A stretch of 64,000 bases of DNA from JASFHF01 sp050123335 (GTDB taxonomy: Bacteria > Pseudomonadota > Gammaproteobacteria > UBA12402), in the NCBI GenBank assembly GCA_050123335.1, contig JASFHH010000002.1, positions 13,590-77,589 of the forward strand, given 5' to 3'. A model generated the notes under the pieces. It searched no databases. It was not told where the DNA came from and saw nothing but the letters and a program-made list of their open reading frames with translations. Below, one piece after another: positions 42,401-52,000 of the stretch. Each line of letters begins with the position of its first letter. The first letter of the stretch is position 1. Made by a program: the position numbers and the translations under genes.

Positions 42401-42688
42401 TCCATTTTGTAATAGTTTCATCCATGGGTGAATGTTGTCATTATACGTTTGCGATGTTGCAGTTGTTAATGCAGCGTTTACTTGTTTTAGACTAAAGCCA
42501 TCCCAACTGAATCTTTTTATTAATGTATCCGGATCATTATTGGCAACGGTTTTTTGCCATTGTTGAAAGAACCTGTTTTTTGATAAATCATCATGTGTTT
42601 GTTTGGTATTATTACAATTCTCTATTTTATCGTAGAAAGAACGGGATTTTGACGAGATTTTTTGCAATGTTTCGTTTGATAATTTCAT
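39470..42688 (-). CDS. lanM: Class II lanthipeptide synthetase LanM (CCG type)
   Basis: Bifunctional enzyme that phosphorylates and dehydrates Ser/Thr in precursor cores (N-terminal DUF4135 domain, with KVVYKPRNLGIDAAYFDFLK near residue 295-315 and DFHFENII ~375) and then cyclises with Cys (C-terminal LanC-like domain). The cyclase zinc site is C942 (NAWCHGAVG) and C987-C988 (HLCCGNFG): CCG instead of the usual CHG, as in ProcM, the promiscuous prochlorosin synthetase. The 1072 residues agree with LanM length. The two precursors follow in the same operon; exporter genes converge on them from the left. Confidence 0.95.
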   Translation of the reverse strand: MKLSNETLQKISSKSRSFYDKIENCNNTKQTHDDLSKNRFFQQWQKTVANNDPDTLIKRFSWDGFSLKQVNAALTTATSQTYNDNIHPWMKLLQNGVQIAELFATENTKYKYPWIKKKSPLPFEDILLPFVQIASDRLYKEAPEQMKLLHKRAAHKLIRSLLNKLCFISVFALHKEFLVFRYINWSRDPFTSLLEKKCTNKQYHEFVNTMLTNQLTSFLEDYAVLAKLIGTTTTFWLDNIKEFLQRVEKDKRELIKVFGINKNSFKIKNIKTDISDAHNKGKKIIIVEFACGTKVVYKPRNLGIDAAYFDFLKWINQQEKFMQSFKTLKIINKSDYGWVEFVEYLECKNTKGIKDYYNRVGKLICVLYLLEGTDFHFENIIANASFPVIVDLETLLQPTVKPFDASSTSTSQTIVDKSVLRLGLLPFGNNNFEKYGLDVSGLAGDILFNTTIKNYRWTRINCDDMSYKYITINKSHVLQSNFPKLAKQIQTPQNYITQIINGFTTMYDFFLKNKKLLLSANSPFKLFLNQEIRWVVRSTKIYALLLQFSQQAEFLQNGIKRNIALDILTKPLLYNNKKPLVWQLILPEHKAMDILDIPKFTFSTSNKKPDFFTRLGYNNVTNKIQHLSKEDLDFQSKLIKYSLCARYAKELSTQQPKKSSSLPKIFGTKKASDIIKNEVLKITEIITMHAIYHDNSATWLQIDFDPMREDYYLQQADFNLYNGATGIALFLAAASKIFCNDNYRKLALAGLQPLRTFLKTDEFKFLGSTWGIGGTTGLGSIIYALVCINNLIKEPSLLEDAKIVASLINDDLINKDQILDIIAGSAGAILSLLNLYKITSEQKFLQKAIACGEHLLKNKITKNGHKTWITINSHRPLAGFGHGAAGIAYALLKLFEATQKNEYLQAAKEGIMYETSIFHHDANNWPDLRTSCKTPQYQNAWCHGAVGIGLGRLGGLPIYDTISIRKDIDHALNATLQHNNRILDHLCCGNFGRINFISEATHRLGIDDLHNEATRYALSIITKAKHKGGFSFIHNFPTDTPILGLFRGITGVGYELLRMTSPDNLPSILLFE

Positions 42689-42902
42689 TTTAAAATATTA
42701 TAAGTTTAGATAATAAAATAGGCATAGTGTAACTAAATTATTTCAGAAGTAAAATATATTATTTTTTTGGTATATATTGCATATTGTATGATTTTTTGGA
42801 TTATAGCAAACAAGGGTCAAATTTTATTCAAACCTTAATGTTGTTAAAGAGGGCAGCAAATGGTATCTTATATAATTTTATCTATTACGGAGGGAGAGAA
42901 AA
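42689..42902. promoter_or_regulatory. Divergent promoter region between lanM and the oxidoreductase
   Basis: These 214 bases separate two divergent genes and should hold both promoters. For the rightward gene, TTGTTA (42841-42846) and TATCTT (42864-42869) are 17 bases apart, a moderate match; TATAAT at 42871 is better but wrongly spaced. No operator is evident. Confidence 0.4.
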
Positions 42903-43640
42903 ATGGACAATATAAAAGAACTATATTCAAAGTTTGATGGAAATTTTGCAGCAATTCCGTCGGATAAAAATCGTGGCAAACCAAAACCTGCAATACAAAA
43001 GCCTTATCCTGATAATGCACAGTTAATTGATTTGCCACAAGATGATTTTGCCACTCACAATGTTTCTTTGTTTGATGCGATTAAAAATCGTAAAACTCAT
43101 CGAAAATTTAGTGAAGCATCTTTAACTATAAATGAATTATCATTTTTACTTTGGGCTACACAAGGTATTCGCAGCGAAAAAAATCCACAATACCGTAGTG
43201 TTGCTTCAGCTGGCGCGTGTCATCCTTTTGAAACTTATCTAGCAATTTATCATATTACGGATTTGTCAGCGGGTTTGTATCGATATTTGCCTATCGAACA
43301 TAAGCTTTATTTTATTTCATCAGATGATGAAATCGTTAATAAAATTAAATTAGTTATTCCTAGCGAAAATCCAGTATACAAAGGCATCGATACAAGTGCA
43401 GTTACTTTTTTGTGGACAGCGTTGCCATATCGTGCTATTTGGAAATATCCTGGTATGGTGGTGAAACTGATCGCACAAGACTCTGGTCATTTGTGCCAAA
43501 ATTTATATTTAGCTGCGGAGGCAATTAATTCTGGAGTTTGTGCTGTAGATGCCTATTTGCAGGATAAAGCAGATGGTTTTTTGCAAATAGATAGCAAGGA
43601 GGAGTTTGTGGTTTATATGTCGGTGGTTGGAAAGCTTTAG
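42903..43640 (+). CDS. SagB/ThcOx-family nitroreductase-like oxidoreductase
   Basis: A 245-residue FMN-dependent dehydrogenase-type protein. SLFDAIKNRKTHRKFSEA, SVASAGACHPFETYLAI and GHLCQNLYLAAEAINSGVCA are characteristic blocks of SagB-type enzymes, which oxidise azolines to azoles in other RiPP pathways. No YcaO cyclase is in the window, so an azole role is unlikely; reduction of dehydroamino acids or another tailoring step is possible, as is an unrelated role. A very strong ribosome-binding site (GGAGGGAGAG) precedes the ATG. It is divergent from lanM and next to an MFS pump. Confidence 0.85.
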   Translation: MDNIKELYSKFDGNFAAIPSDKNRGKPKPAIQKPYPDNAQLIDLPQDDFATHNVSLFDAIKNRKTHRKFSEASLTINELSFLLWATQGIRSEKNPQYRSVASAGACHPFETYLAIYHITDLSAGLYRYLPIEHKLYFISSDDEIVNKIKLVIPSENPVYKGIDTSAVTFLWTALPYRAIWKYPGMVVKLIAQDSGHLCQNLYLAAEAINSGVCAVDAYLQDKADGFLQIDSKEEFVVYMSVVGKL

Positions 43641-43651
43641 GGTTTAATCAT

Positions 43652-44845
43652 ATGAAGGACAGTAGTAAAATTGATTACAAACTATTTTTTTTGGTGCTTT
43701 TGACATTTTTTACATTAGGTCAAGTGGCATCTGATATTTATGTGCCGTCATTACCTGCTATTACGCTTTGGTTTCATTCTACAAGCGCAATGATTCAGTG
43801 GTCAGTGGCGACTTATATGTTGGGTTTTAGTTTGTCGCAATTATTTTATGGTCCTATTTCTGATTTTTATGGAAGACGAATTGTAATTTTTTGCGGCTTA
43901 ACAATTAGTATAATAGGCACATTGTTTTGTGTGTTTTCTAACAATCCTTTAATGCTAATTATTGGTCGATTAATTCAAGGGCTGGGGATGGGGGTTACAT
44001 CCGTTCTTGGTCGTGCAATATTGCGTGATTGTTTCAGTGGAGAAGAGTTAGCTAGATTCGGTTCGTTCTTAGGAGTTGGTACAACATTAACTGTTGGTAG
44101 TGCGCCGATTATTGGTGGTTATTTTCAGTATTATTTAAATTGGCAAAGTGTGTTCATTTTTTTATTTGTATATAGTCTTGCTATTTTTGTATTGGTTTAT
44201 TTATATTTGCCGGAAACAAGCCCAGAGCATAAAAATAAATTTAACTTATTGTTAGTGGGTAAAAATTATTGGTCGATTATTTCTAGTCGAATATTTTTAG
44301 GTTATACATTTTGTGCTTTATTTGCTTATGCTGGTAGTTTGGCTTTTTTTGCGATGAGCCCCTTTTTATTGCAAGATAAAGTTGGTTTATCGGTAGTAGA
44401 ATATGGTTGGTCAACAGCTATTATTACCGCTTCATTTTTAATTAGTGGCATGGTTAATGCAAAATTTGTTGTAAAATTTGGTATTAATCGTATGTTAAAA
44501 ATTGGCTCAATGCTTGCGATTGTTGCTGGTGTTTTAATGTTGTTGCCTGTATTAATGAGTACGATTAATGCATTTGTGATTCTTTTGCCGGCTGCATTAT
44601 TTGGAGTGGCAGCAATTATTTTACTATGTAACGCATTTCCTGGAGCTTTTACCCCCTTTAAAAATATTGCCGGAGCTGCTGGCGCAGTTTACGGTTGTTT
44701 GCAAATTGCTGGTGGATTTGTATCAACGTCACTTATTGCTACATTGCATTTTAAAGATCAAGAGCCGTTAGCTCTTATATATATTGCAGTAGGAGTATTT
44801 TCTTTTTTGGCTTTAACGCGGTTAGCATTAAAAAGAAATAATTAA
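43652..44845 (+). CDS. MFS transporter, Bcr/CflA drug-resistance type
   Basis: A 397-residue inner-membrane protein with twelve hydrophobic segments. The DHA1/Bcr family marks are SDIYVPSLPAITLWF in TM1 and the loop GPISDFYGRRIVI between TM2 and TM3, followed by GRLIQGLGMGVTSVLGRAI. It is a proton-driven exporter for small molecules such as drugs. It starts 11 bases after the oxidoreductase, so they are probably cotranscribed, and it may export a product or give resistance; substrate unknown. Confidence 0.9.
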   Translation: MKDSSKIDYKLFFLVLLTFFTLGQVASDIYVPSLPAITLWFHSTSAMIQWSVATYMLGFSLSQLFYGPISDFYGRRIVIFCGLTISIIGTLFCVFSNNPLMLIIGRLIQGLGMGVTSVLGRAILRDCFSGEELARFGSFLGVGTTLTVGSAPIIGGYFQYYLNWQSVFIFLFVYSLAIFVLVYLYLPETSPEHKNKFNLLLVGKNYWSIISSRIFLGYTFCALFAYAGSLAFFAMSPFLLQDKVGLSVVEYGWSTAIITASFLISGMVNAKFVVKFGINRMLKIGSMLAIVAGVLMLLPVLMSTINAFVILLPAALFGVAAIILLCNAFPGAFTPFKNIAGAAGAVYGCLQIAGGFVSTSLIATLHFKDQEPLALIYIAVGVFSFLALTRLALKRNN

Positions 44846-44876
44846 TGATTTAGTTGGCAGTAACTTGCTGTTCTAA

Positions 44877-45347
44877 TTATTGTATGCTTAAATGCGGTTT
44901 TGGTTTGTTAATTAATTTATCAATATTTAACTGAGTTAGAACGTCAGTGCAGTCTTTTGGAGATATTGGTTTTTTGAGAAACTTATTGAATCCGGCTTTT
45001 AAGGCAGGTGTTTCATATTCAGGACAACTTGAAATGGCGATAGTTGGTGGGAGAGTCAAGTTTTCAGATTTATAATACTCTTTGACTTTTTTAACAAAAT
45101 CAAATCCAGACTCATTTGATAATTCTATATCCGAGATGATTAAATCAATATGATTTGAAGATTTGATATATCTCAATGCTTCAGCAATAGAGCCAACACA
45201 TTCCGCACTTATGCCTGATTTTGTTAATTCTTGTGACAAAAAATACCGTTGCAATGGGCAATCATCGAGTATTAGAGTCAGTGTTTGGCCTTTTATAAAA
45301 GATTTTTCTGATGCAGTAGTAAAAAAATTACTTTTGCAGTTGATCAT
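44877..45347 (-). CDS. Stand-alone response-regulator receiver domain protein
   Basis: A 156-residue protein consisting of one CheY-like receiver domain. Acidic D28/D29 (LILDDC), phospho-acceptor D73 (LIISDIEL), S106/S107 (AISSCPE) and K125/K126 (FLKKPIS) are all in place, so phosphorylation should work. There is no output domain. The start at 45347 is chosen because GAGG lies 5 bases before this ATG; a GTG 40 codons upstream has no ribosome-binding site. No histidine kinase is near. Confidence 0.85.
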   Translation of the reverse strand: MINCKSNFFTTASEKSFIKGQTLTLILDDCPLQRYFLSQELTKSGISAECVGSIAEALRYIKSSNHIDLIISDIELSNESGFDFVKKVKEYYKSENLTLPPTIAISSCPEYETPALKAGFNKFLKKPISPKDCTDVLTQLNIDKLINKPKPHLSIQ

Positions 45348-45721
45348 TTCTTCCTCGCATTTGTTGCGAGAACATTGGCCAAAATTCCGTTTTTCTTTAT
45401 TACTATAATTATTGAGGCTTTGTCCTCTGCTATATTCATAGAGATCATTTAAAAAATTCAAAAGCACAATTTACGCTTTTGTTAAGGTGTTGTCAATGTT
45501 AATTAAAAACAATATTTGTTGGTGAAAATTACAAGTTTGAGAAGTATAGAAATTAGATGAAAGCAATGGCTTGTTTATGTGTTTGGCAGATTTGTTCATA
45601 ATTAGAGCAATGCAATCGTCTCAGTTCAAGTTTTGATCAGAGGTAAGAGCAAATCCTTGTGGTTGGCATCATGGTGTATTCTTACATGTCTTTTGTGAGT
45701 TAATAGTTGTTTTTATGTTAT
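45348..45721. other. Divergent intergenic region
   Basis: About 370 bases without a convincing gene. The last 60 bases before the next gene contain its promoter. The rest is AT-rich and shows no repeat or stable hairpin that I can support; a 40-codon in-frame extension of the receiver gene covers 45348-45467. Confidence 0.35.
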
Positions 45722-45749
45722 TTGCATAATAATTGTGCTAGCATAAAAT
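45722..45749 (+). promoter_or_regulatory. Likely sigma-70 promoter of the RMD1-family gene
   Basis: TTGCAT (45722-45727), a 16-base spacer, and TAAAAT (45744-45749). The ribosome-binding site AAGGAA lies at 45765-45770. Confidence 0.5.
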
Positions 45750-45777
45750 TTAATATGGCAATAAAAGGAATTGATTT

Positions 45778-46581
45778 ATGCGCTGTGAATCGTTTTGTGT
45801 AACAGGATCTTATGATTTGCAGGCTATAGCAGATTCTTTTGCTAATAAAGGTTACGCTATCAATCAACACGGTAAAAAAGTTTTACATTTATCGAAAATT
45901 GCAAATCAGAAATGTGATATTTTTATTTTTTCTCATGGATCATTAGTTACTTGGGGGGTCGACGAAGCTGAAAGTTATAAAGTTATTGCAGAACTTAAGC
46001 CTTTTGCTAATAATCCATTAACGCATATCGAAACTGGAAGTTTTGAATTTCGATATGGAGATGAAACCAAATTTTTTGTTGACAAAAAGCTTAATCAGGA
46101 TGTTATTATTTTGGAGTCCTCAGATCCGTCTATTAAACTTGCTGTTTCATACGGTTTGGCTCAATCAATTAAGCTTGAGTCGTTTGAGCAAACAGTAGAG
46201 AATGCAGTAAATAAAAATGTGTATTTGGCTCATGAATTATCAAGTCGTGGCAAAATACCGTTAACCAGACGGGAAATTTCCAAATGTATAGGCGAGATTT
46301 TTAAAGTAAAAAGTTTGGTTAACCTTAATAGTGAATATTTAGATATACCAGAATATTTTTGGGAAAGGTCGGCGCTTGAAAACTATTATATTATTACAAT
46401 TAAATTTTTGGATTTAAATAAGCGTGTTGCTGCGTTAAACCAAAGGCTTAATGTTTTGCAAGACTTATTTGATGTTTTGAACAATCAGTTACAGCATTCG
46501 CATTCAACTACTTTAGAATGGACAATTATCATTTTGATTTTTATCGAAATTATAATTATGTTGATATATTACACTGTTTAA
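45778..46581 (+). CDS. RMD1/DUF155-family membrane protein
   Basis: A 267-residue protein of the RMD1 (YagE/DUF155) family, first known from yeast mitochondria. The central block ILESSDPSIKLAVSYGLAQS is the family signature; SLVTWGVDEAE is another. It ends with a charged coiled-coil-like segment and a membrane helix (IIILIFIEIIIMLIYYTV, residues ~248-265), so it is tail-anchored with most of the protein in the cytoplasm. Function in bacteria is unknown. The ZntB-type gene starts 13 bases later, probably in one operon. Confidence 0.88.
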   Translation: MRCESFCVTGSYDLQAIADSFANKGYAINQHGKKVLHLSKIANQKCDIFIFSHGSLVTWGVDEAESYKVIAELKPFANNPLTHIETGSFEFRYGDETKFFVDKKLNQDVIILESSDPSIKLAVSYGLAQSIKLESFEQTVENAVNKNVYLAHELSSRGKIPLTRREISKCIGEIFKVKSLVNLNSEYLDIPEYFWERSALENYYIITIKFLDLNKRVAALNQRLNVLQDLFDVLNNQLQHSHSTTLEWTIIILIFIEIIIMLIYYTV

Positions 46582-46594
46582 TAAGGATTTTTTT

Positions 46595-47563
46595 ATGAGT
46601 ACCACTGACCAAGTAACATTTGCATGTGATTTTGACAATAATGGTGGTGCGTCTGTTGTTGATTTAGATGCAAAACAAAAGGATGCGCAAACAAGGTGGG
46701 TTCATGTTAGTCTTTTAGATGATACAGGCAAAGCATGGTTGAAGGATAAAAGTGGGCTTAATGTGTTGGTTTGCGAGGCTATGTTAGCAAAAGAGACGCG
46801 GCCAAGATTGATGGTGTCCAATGGTGGTGTATTGATTATTTTGAGAAGTATTAATTTTCATCCGGGTGATGAGCCTGATGATATGTTATCAGTTAGAATT
46901 TGGATCGAAAAAAACAGGATAATTACTGCTTCAAGAAAAACTTTGTTATCTATTCGTGAAATTAAAGAAGCTTTAGAAAATAAGACTGGACCAATATCAT
47001 CAATGGCTTTTTTAGATGATATTACTGGGCAAATTACCGATAAAATAGGTTTATATATTGATAAAATTGATGTGGCAATTTTCTCTTTGGAGAAAGAATC
47101 CGTTTTACTGCCAACTAAAGAAACTAGAAATAAATTGGCTGAAGTTAGAAGTCAAATTGTTGCAATTCGCCGATATATTTCGCCACAAAGAGATGCTTTA
47201 TCAAGATTAACACAACTTGATCGTTTTCCTTGGTTAACCGAAACTGATCGTTTTCATTTTATGGAAACATCTGATAGAACTATAAGGTGTTTGGAAGACT
47301 TGGATGAGGCTCGTGATCGTGCGACGATTATTCGGGAAACTATTTCAAATTTAATTTCTGAGCGAGTTGAACAGCGAATGTATATTTTATCATTAGTGGC
47401 AGCTATTTTTTTGCCGCTGACTTTTCTTACTGGGCTTTTAGGAATTAATGTTGCTGGAATTCCTGGAGCAAATGCAAAATCAGCATTTGCTCTGGTTACA
47501 TTTGTTATGATTATTATTGCTGTTATCGAGTATATTTTATTTAAAAAGAAGCGGTGGTTATGA
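46595..47563 (+). CDS. zntB: CorA-family transporter of ZntB type
   Basis: A 322-residue inner-membrane divalent-cation transporter. A large N-terminal cytoplasmic domain (WVHVSLLDDTGKAWLKD near residue 31-47) is followed by long helices (LAEVRSQIVAIRRYISPQRD) and two C-terminal membrane helices. The pore loop between them is GLLGINVAGIPG, with GIN in the place of CorA GMN, a variant of the GVN motif of ZntB proteins. Zn2+ or another divalent ion is the likely substrate. It converges with the beta-CASP gene, stop codons 3 bases apart. Confidence 0.9.
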   Translation: MSTTDQVTFACDFDNNGGASVVDLDAKQKDAQTRWVHVSLLDDTGKAWLKDKSGLNVLVCEAMLAKETRPRLMVSNGGVLIILRSINFHPGDEPDDMLSVRIWIEKNRIITASRKTLLSIREIKEALENKTGPISSMAFLDDITGQITDKIGLYIDKIDVAIFSLEKESVLLPTKETRNKLAEVRSQIVAIRRYISPQRDALSRLTQLDRFPWLTETDRFHFMETSDRTIRCLEDLDEARDRATIIRETISNLISERVEQRMYILSLVAAIFLPLTFLTGLLGINVAGIPGANAKSAFALVTFVMIIIAVIEYILFKKKRWL

Positions 47564-47566
47564 TGT

Positions 47567-48922
47567 CTATAGTTCAACCGTATATCCATATTTCGGCACA
47601 ATACATGTCCAGCCAAATTTATTTTCGATTTTTTCCTTAGCTGATAATGATGCATGTAATTCACCATGAGTTATAAAGATGCGTTTTGGCGTGTTTTCAA
47701 TTCCTTCGAGCCAATGTAAAATATCTTCATAATCAGCATGTGCAGATAAATTATCAATGTCTGCAATTTGTGCTTTAACCGGGATAAACCTCCCATGAAT
47801 TTTAATCGATTTTTCTCCATTAAGCAGTCGTGCACCGCGAGTGCCGGCTGCTTGAAAGCTGGTAAAAACAACGGAATTTTTTTCATACTCAATAAAGCGT
47901 TTTAAATGATGTAAAACTCTGCCACCAGTTGCCATTCCGCTGGCGGAAATTATAATTTTTGGAAAGGAATATTTGTCAATTTCCATTGATTCTTCGGGGG
48001 TTTTAACATATTCAATGCTGTTACAGATAGCATTAATACTGTCTTTCGATAATTTATGCAGATTACTATAATCGCAATATAGTTGGCTGACATTAGTAGC
48101 CATCGGACTGTCCAAATAAATAGGTATATTCGGGATTAGTTCAGCTTGTTTTAGCTGATAAAGATAATACATAATTAATTGTGATCTACCAACTGCAAAG
48201 GCTGGGATAATGATTACTCCGCTTCTTTTGCTTGTTTCATTAATTATTTTAGCTAATAATTTTTTTGGATCAGCATCGCTATGCAGACGATCACCATAAG
48301 TAGATTCTACAACTAAATAATCAGCATGTTCTATTGCAGCGGGCGCTTTTATTATTGGGTCATCAAAACGTCCGACATCTCCGGAAAAAGCCAACGATTT
48401 ATGGTTGTATTTTATTGTAACGTAATTTGCTCCCAGAATATGTCCCACAGGAGTTAATTGTATTCTAAAATCAGTTGCAAGGGTGTATTCTTTATCCCAA
48501 TCAATTATTTCCAGATATTTAAAAACATTTTTCGCGTCATTTTCAGTGTAAAGTGGCAATGCTGGTTTATGCTTGGAAAACCCTTTTCTATTGGCGAATC
48601 GTGCATCTTCTTCATGTAATCTACCGCTATCTGGTAGTAAAATACGACATAAAGCATTTGTGGCAGCAGAACATAATATTTTGCCTTTGAAACCATTTTT
48701 AACCAGTAACGGTAAATAGCCACTATGATCGATATGCGCATGAGTTAAGATAACATAGTCTATGGTTTTTGGATCGACAGGTAAGGGCTCCCAATTTCTT
48801 AAACGTAATTCTTTTAACCCCTGAAATAAACCGCAATCAACTAATATTTTAAGGTTATCTGCTTCAATTAAATATTTTGACCCAGTAACTGTTTGAGTGG
48901 CTCCTAAAAATGTGAGGCGCAT
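47567..48922 (-). CDS. Beta-CASP metallo-beta-lactamase fold RNA hydrolase
   Basis: A 451-residue protein with the metallo-beta-lactamase motif HAHIDHSG (near residue 58-65) and the beta-CASP domain (VESTYGDRLH; PAFAVGRSQLIMYYLYQL; IIISASGMATGGRVLHHL; SFQAAGTRGARLL), ending with the RNA-metabolising RMMBL block (AHADYEDILHWLE). It resembles archaeal and bacterial CPSF73-like ribonucleases (YSH1 type). It probably acts on RNA in the cytoplasm. Start at 48922 is chosen because AGGAG is 5 bases upstream of this ATG; the GTG two codons earlier overlaps the spacing. Confidence 0.93.
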   Translation of the reverse strand: MRLTFLGATQTVTGSKYLIEADNLKILVDCGLFQGLKELRLRNWEPLPVDPKTIDYVILTHAHIDHSGYLPLLVKNGFKGKILCSAATNALCRILLPDSGRLHEEDARFANRKGFSKHKPALPLYTENDAKNVFKYLEIIDWDKEYTLATDFRIQLTPVGHILGANYVTIKYNHKSLAFSGDVGRFDDPIIKAPAAIEHADYLVVESTYGDRLHSDADPKKLLAKIINETSKRSGVIIIPAFAVGRSQLIMYYLYQLKQAELIPNIPIYLDSPMATNVSQLYCDYSNLHKLSKDSINAICNSIEYVKTPEESMEIDKYSFPKIIISASGMATGGRVLHHLKRFIEYEKNSVVFTSFQAAGTRGARLLNGEKSIKIHGRFIPVKAQIADIDNLSAHADYEDILHWLEGIENTPKRIFITHGELHASLSAKEKIENKFGWTCIVPKYGYTVEL

Positions 48923-49062
48923 AAACACTCCTATCGAAAATGTTAAGTTTATACCTGGTGTCCTTCTTGGTCAATGAGAAGAGGATGAGTTTGCATGGTT
49001 TTGTAAAAATCGTTAATTCTAAATTGCTGAGGGTTTTATTCCACTTTGCTTTAATTTGTCGA

Positions 49063-52000
49063 TTAATGTTGATACATATTACGTTTCTGGCCATTATTGG
49101 TTTTTTTGGGGTCATTATTATTTTTATTATCTTTGCTAAAGAACTTTAATCCCTTAGAATTTTTTTGTGCCTTTTTTATGTTGATATAAATATTTTGAGG
49201 GGTTAAACCATCTTTGTTTTGCTGTGTATTTAATCCAGAGAATTTTTTTGCCAATTCCAAGTAATACTTACTACTAACCTTTGCTAAAACATGTAATATA
49301 TTATTATCTGAAGAATTTTTCCATTTCGGGTCTGCATATTTTATGCAAAGTGTCACCAAATCCCAACGGGAATTTTTAATCATAGATTCGAGCAAAGAAT
49401 CACTACTATTTGGCGAAACGCTATTTAATGCTTCAATAATAAATTTTTTTTCTACCTTTTTGAACAAGTCATCAAGCGCTGTTACTATGTTTTTTTGTTT
49501 TTGCAAAACAAAAATCATCCAAATAAGTGAAATAATATCATTATTATCCTGCATTTTTGTGAGTCTATTGTTAATAAGCTCATCTTTTAACATAATGGCT
49601 ATTTCAGATTTAGGTTCAAAAGCTATTTTTTTAAACACGATCATGCCTGTATTGTAGTTTGACCAAAAATCGATATAAGGCAACATAAGTTCAAGAAAAT
49701 TATTTTTTAAAGTGGGCGGTATATTTTCATCATTACCAGTAAGCAACATCATTAAAGGAGTCATAGCTAGATTAAACTTTTTGGCGTCATCTTCTTTTTT
49801 GTTTTCTGTCGGAATTTTGATCTCAGAAATACCCTGATTGATATAATGAAATAGTTGATCTTTTGGAACATTTTTCAGCAAACATTCAAACAAAGCAAGA
49901 TTACCACGATAAATTACTTTATGAAATATACTATAGCCTTTTAAATCCGTATCAAATAACTCATTCAATGGTATATTTTTGCATGCAAATTTAATAATAT
50001 CTTCAACCTCATTATTCCAAGGTTTATTAATAAGGTGTGTAAAAACATTTCCATAATCATATTGAATTAAACAAATCTTCCCTAAGCAATTGTATATAAT
50101 TTTAGCCGCAGCAAAATTGTTCATTAACAAAGCTTTTTCAAAAATATTAACCTGCATATTATTTGGTTGCTCAAAGTTGAAAAAATCCTCAAGCAATTTG
50201 CTTTTTTCGTGTTTTTTTACATTTTCCAATAATAACTTGAGCTTATTATTCAATTTAGGACGTTCTATACAAAAATCAATTATTTGCATAAGATCATATG
50301 AAATAATCTGGTCTTGAAACTTGTTTGCTTTAAATAAATCAATAATGTGGTCAAGATGAAGGTTGATCATTTTTTGTGTGGCATTAGGGTGAAATGCATA
50401 CTGATAAGCCTTCAACCCAAGCATATTGATTGTATATTTAAGCTTATGCTCATCAAACAGTTTTTTAACAAAAGAAACATTCCCATCCATTGTAGCAAGA
50501 TATAGACCTGTTGCATTTATCGGCCATTCTTTGTTCTTTTTATCTTTATTTTTGCTTTTTCGTTTCTTTGAATCTATGATTTTTTTCTCTTTTTTCTTTT
50601 TGAATTTTTTGTTGTTTGGTTTAAAAATCATCTGTTGCAGTTTTGAGTTATTTGCAAGTATTTTTTTAAGCTTGTTAACGAAATTCTCAAGATGTGTTGG
50701 GAAAAGCAAAAGACCCCTAACTAAGCATTCAGAATTCTTATATCCAAAGATATCAAATTTACTTTCATGAGGTAATTCTTTCTGGAATATTTTTTTAACT
50801 TCCTTATTTTTATATAGATAGAAACAAATTTTTGTAAGAGAATGCTCGTTAAAACCATATTTTTTTAAAATTTGTTTTGACTTGTTAATTGACTCTCCTC
50901 GTGACAATATTTTTATTTCAGGTGGACGAATAATTTTGGGTTTGTTATTGAAAGTCTTGGCGCTTTCTTCTAATTTTGCACGTTTTATTTTTTCAAGCAA
51001 TTGCTTTTTTAGCAGCCTTTTTTTTAAAGAAAATTGTTTTTTCTTCTTTTTCCTTTTGGATTTTTTAGATTTCTTGTTGATTTTAATCTCTTGTATAAGA
51101 TTTAATTCTTTTATTAAAGTTTTAACATCGTTTTTTATTGCATCTGTCTGTATAGATTTAAGCTCAAAAAGTATTTCTTTTGTGTTATTATCTAATTTCT
51201 TAAGATGAGCACATAGGTTTTCTATGTAGATATTTTGAATAGTCCTTTTAGATAATGATTGTAGGGTTTCTTTTGCTTTTTTGAAATCTTTTAAAGCAAT
51301 ATAATGATATATTTTATACGGATGGTTGTGCGTGAACAAGTTTTTGTCGTGCAAAACTTTAATGACTAATTTGCTTGCTCTATATTGAAATGCTCTGTTT
51401 ATTATTTTTTTTATATGAGAATGTGTGGTTAAGTGTTTGTGGTGTATTAATAATGTCTTTAACAATTTATAATTGTCCACTTTGAATGCAATATCTAAGA
51501 GATTATTTTTCATTGAAGTTGTGCTGAACAATTTCAGCGGTAAACGATAAGTTACTTTATCAATAGTGCGTTTATTATCAATTTGCAAACAAATTTCTTT
51601 TGATGATGTTAATTTCACATCGATTTTCATATCATGAGTTTTAAATAGATAATGTGATTTACCATATGCAAGATGTCCAATTGAAGCAATAATAAATTGT
51701 ATGGATTTGTTTTTAGGTTGGATTTCTCTAAGGGTTTGCAAAAAATCTGATGTGGGTAAGGTTGAGCCATTACCTAAAAGATTGATGGCAGTATTGGTTT
51801 GGCTGTAAAGCAATGCATAATGTAACGGTGTATCACATGTTATAGAAAATTTGTTTATTTTGTATGTTTTTTTTAATTTTTCGCAAATTGTATCTGGATG
51901 TAGACTAATGACTTCAGCGATGTTTTCTGATAACTTGAAATGGATGGAGTTAATTAGGGGTGTGCACTTTTGTTTTGATGAGTTTGTTTTGTTAATATTA

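Noticed and set aside
47254..47667. 137-codon reverse frame over the end of the ZntB-type gene
   Set aside because: Lies antisense to a conserved transporter and lacks a start signal.
50426..51208. Forward frames of 108-114 codons opposite the giant ankyrin gene
   Set aside because: Phe/Leu/Ser-rich antisense of Lys-rich tracts; typical shadow frames.
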